A stretch of DNA of 5,906 nt from positions 1-5,906 of the forward strand of contig JAEUQS010000621.1 in NCBI GenBank assembly GCA_016789625.1, given 5' to 3'. Position numbers and translations under genes: made by a program. Source of the DNA: Acidobacteriota bacterium. Lineage in GTDB: Bacteria > Acidobacteriota > Thermoanaerobaculia > UBA5066. Shown here piece by piece: positions 5,011-5,906 of the stretch (within the stretch, counting starts at the first letter, position 1; each line of letters opens with the position of its first letter). The notes beneath the pieces were generated by a model, which was not told where the DNA came from, ran no database searches, and was given only the letters and a program-made list of their open reading frames with translations.

Positions 5011-5906
5011 TCACACGCTCGCGAAGGCCGCGGCCTCGAGGGCGGAGGGAGCCTTCCGGCCCGTTTTCTCGAGGCGGCAGGCACAGACCTTGAACTCCGG
5101 GATCTTCGAGACGGGGTCGAGGTGGCCCGACGTGAGCTGGTTGACCGACTTCCGGCCGGGCCAGTGATACGGGACGAAGACCGTGTCGCTGCGAATGGTC
5201 CTCACGACGTGCGCGGGGAAGTCCGCGCTGCCGCGCCGCGTGACCACCCGGATCAGGTCGCGATCCTCGATGCCGAAGCGCGCCGCGAGGTCGGGGTGGA
5301 TCTCGAGGAGGGGCTCGGGGTACTGATCCACGAGTCGCCCGATGCGCCGCGTCTGGGTGCCCGAGAGGTACTGCGAGACGACCCGGCCCGTGGTGAGAAT
5401 GACGGGGTACTCGTCGCTCGTGATCTCGCCGGGGTCGCGGTAGCTCACCGGGTTGAAATGCGCCTTGCCGTCGTTCGTTTTGAACTTGCGGTCTTCCCAC
5501 AGTCGCGGCGTGCCGGGGTGGTCGAGCGTGGGGCAGGGCCAGAAGATCCCCATATTGCGTTCGATCTTTTCGTACGTGATCCCGAAGTAGTCGGCCGTGC
5601 CGCCCTTGGACGCGACGCGCAGCTCGTCGAAGATGGCCGTGGCCGTCTCGAGCGAGGTCCCCCGTCGGAACGGGAACTTCCCGCCCGCCCCGAGCCGCTC
5701 CGCGAGGTCGAGGAGGATGTCGGTGTCCCGCCGCGCCTGGCCCGGAGGCGGCACGGCCTCGCGAACGCGCGTCACGCGGCCTTCGGCGGTCGTGACCGTG
5801 CCTTCCTCCTCTTCGTGCAGGGAGCCCGCGAGGACGATGTCGGCATGTCGCGCCGTCTCGCTCAGGAAGAAGTCGATGTTCGCGTAGAACTCGAGCTTCT
5901 CGAGCG
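5011..5906 (-). CDS. Molybdopterin oxidoreductase, nitrate reductase type, C-terminal part
   Basis: The frame is open from the right edge (first full codon at 5904) to TGA at 5013-5011, giving 297 visible C-terminal residues; the N-terminus is outside the window. It belongs to the DMSO reductase superfamily, which binds Mo-bis-MGD. FFLSETARHADIVLAG with EEEEGTVTTAEGRV (visible residues about 12-44) matches the conserved block in assimilatory nitrate reductases and formate dehydrogenases. The C-terminal molydop-binding beta-barrel follows from about 165 (PVILTTGRVVSQYLSGTQTRR, EIHPDLAARFGI, FVPYHWPG) and ends in a DPVSKIPEFKVCACRLE tail. Nitrate as substrate is supported mainly by the linked narK gene; the [4Fe-4S] motif, Mo ligand and any Tat signal are in the missing part. 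A GTG at 5775 is internal because clear homology continues upstream of it. The gene ends 1 bp before the iron-sulfur subunit start. The superfamily is secure; nitrate specificity is probable, with formate dehydrogenase or another oxyanion reductase as alternatives. Confidence 0.9.
   Translation of the reverse strand, partial: LEKLEFYANIDFFLSETARHADIVLAGSLHEEEEGTVTTAEGRVTRVREAVPPPGQARRDTDILLDLAERLGAGGKFPFRRGTSLETATAIFDELRVASKGGTADYFGITYEKIERNMGIFWPCPTLDHPGTPRLWEDRKFKTNDGKAHFNPVSYRDPGEITSDEYPVILTTGRVVSQYLSGTQTRRIGRLVDQYPEPLLEIHPDLAARFGIEDRDLIRVVTRRGSADFPAHVVRTIRSDTVFVPYHWPGRKSVNQLTSGHLDPVSKIPEFKVCACRLEKTGRKAPSALEAAAFASV

Noticed and set aside
5010..5084. Longer start (GTG at 5084) for the ferredoxin subunit
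   Set aside because: It would overlap the catalytic gene by 74 bp and add a basic Pro-rich stretch unlike the family; the GTG at 5009 fits the operon spacing better.

Overview
The window is a GC-rich, almost fully coding bacterial segment. It holds two convergent transcription units separated by only 39 bp. The composition (heavy G/C third positions, long spurious ORFs in several frames) and the gene set suggest an uncultured soil or subsurface bacterium, for example Rokubacteria/Methylomirabilota, Acidobacteriota or a deltaproteobacterial-type lineage. The sequence alone cannot decide between these, and there is no rRNA or other marker gene.

Plus strand, 1-951: the 3' part of a radical SAM enzyme gene whose start lies outside the window. 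Its cysteine motif is spaced CX11CX2C instead of the usual CX3CX2C.

Minus strand, 5906 down to 991: six tightly packed genes that read as one operon. In order of transcription they are: (1) the C-terminal part of a molybdopterin oxidoreductase of the nitrate reductase type, running off the right edge; (2) a four-cluster [4Fe-4S] electron-transfer subunit; (3) a Rieske [2Fe-2S] protein with a twin-arginine membrane anchor; (4) a NarK-type nitrate/nitrite transporter with an extra N-terminal two-helix segment; (5) a class I SAM-dependent methyltransferase; (6) a Crp/Fnr-family regulator. Adjacent genes overlap by 4 bp (ATGA, GTGA) or lie 1 to 20 bp apart, so co-transcription and translational coupling are very likely.

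The operon looks like a self-contained nitrate uptake and reduction module. NarK would bring nitrate in or exchange it for nitrite, the molybdoenzyme would reduce it, the ferredoxin-like and Rieske proteins would carry electrons to it, and the last gene would encode its own sensor-regulator. The unusual points are: a Rieske protein in place of a recognisable NarI/NrfD membrane anchor, with residue changes expected to lower its redox potential; the enlarged NarK; a methyltransferase of unknown substrate inside the operon; and a Crp/Fnr regulator lacking both the FNR cysteines and the cAMP-binding arginine. The operon promoter and the start of the catalytic gene are not in the window. No tRNA, rRNA, CRISPR array, insertion sequence or substantial repeat was seen, and there is no gene-free stretch longer than 39 bp.
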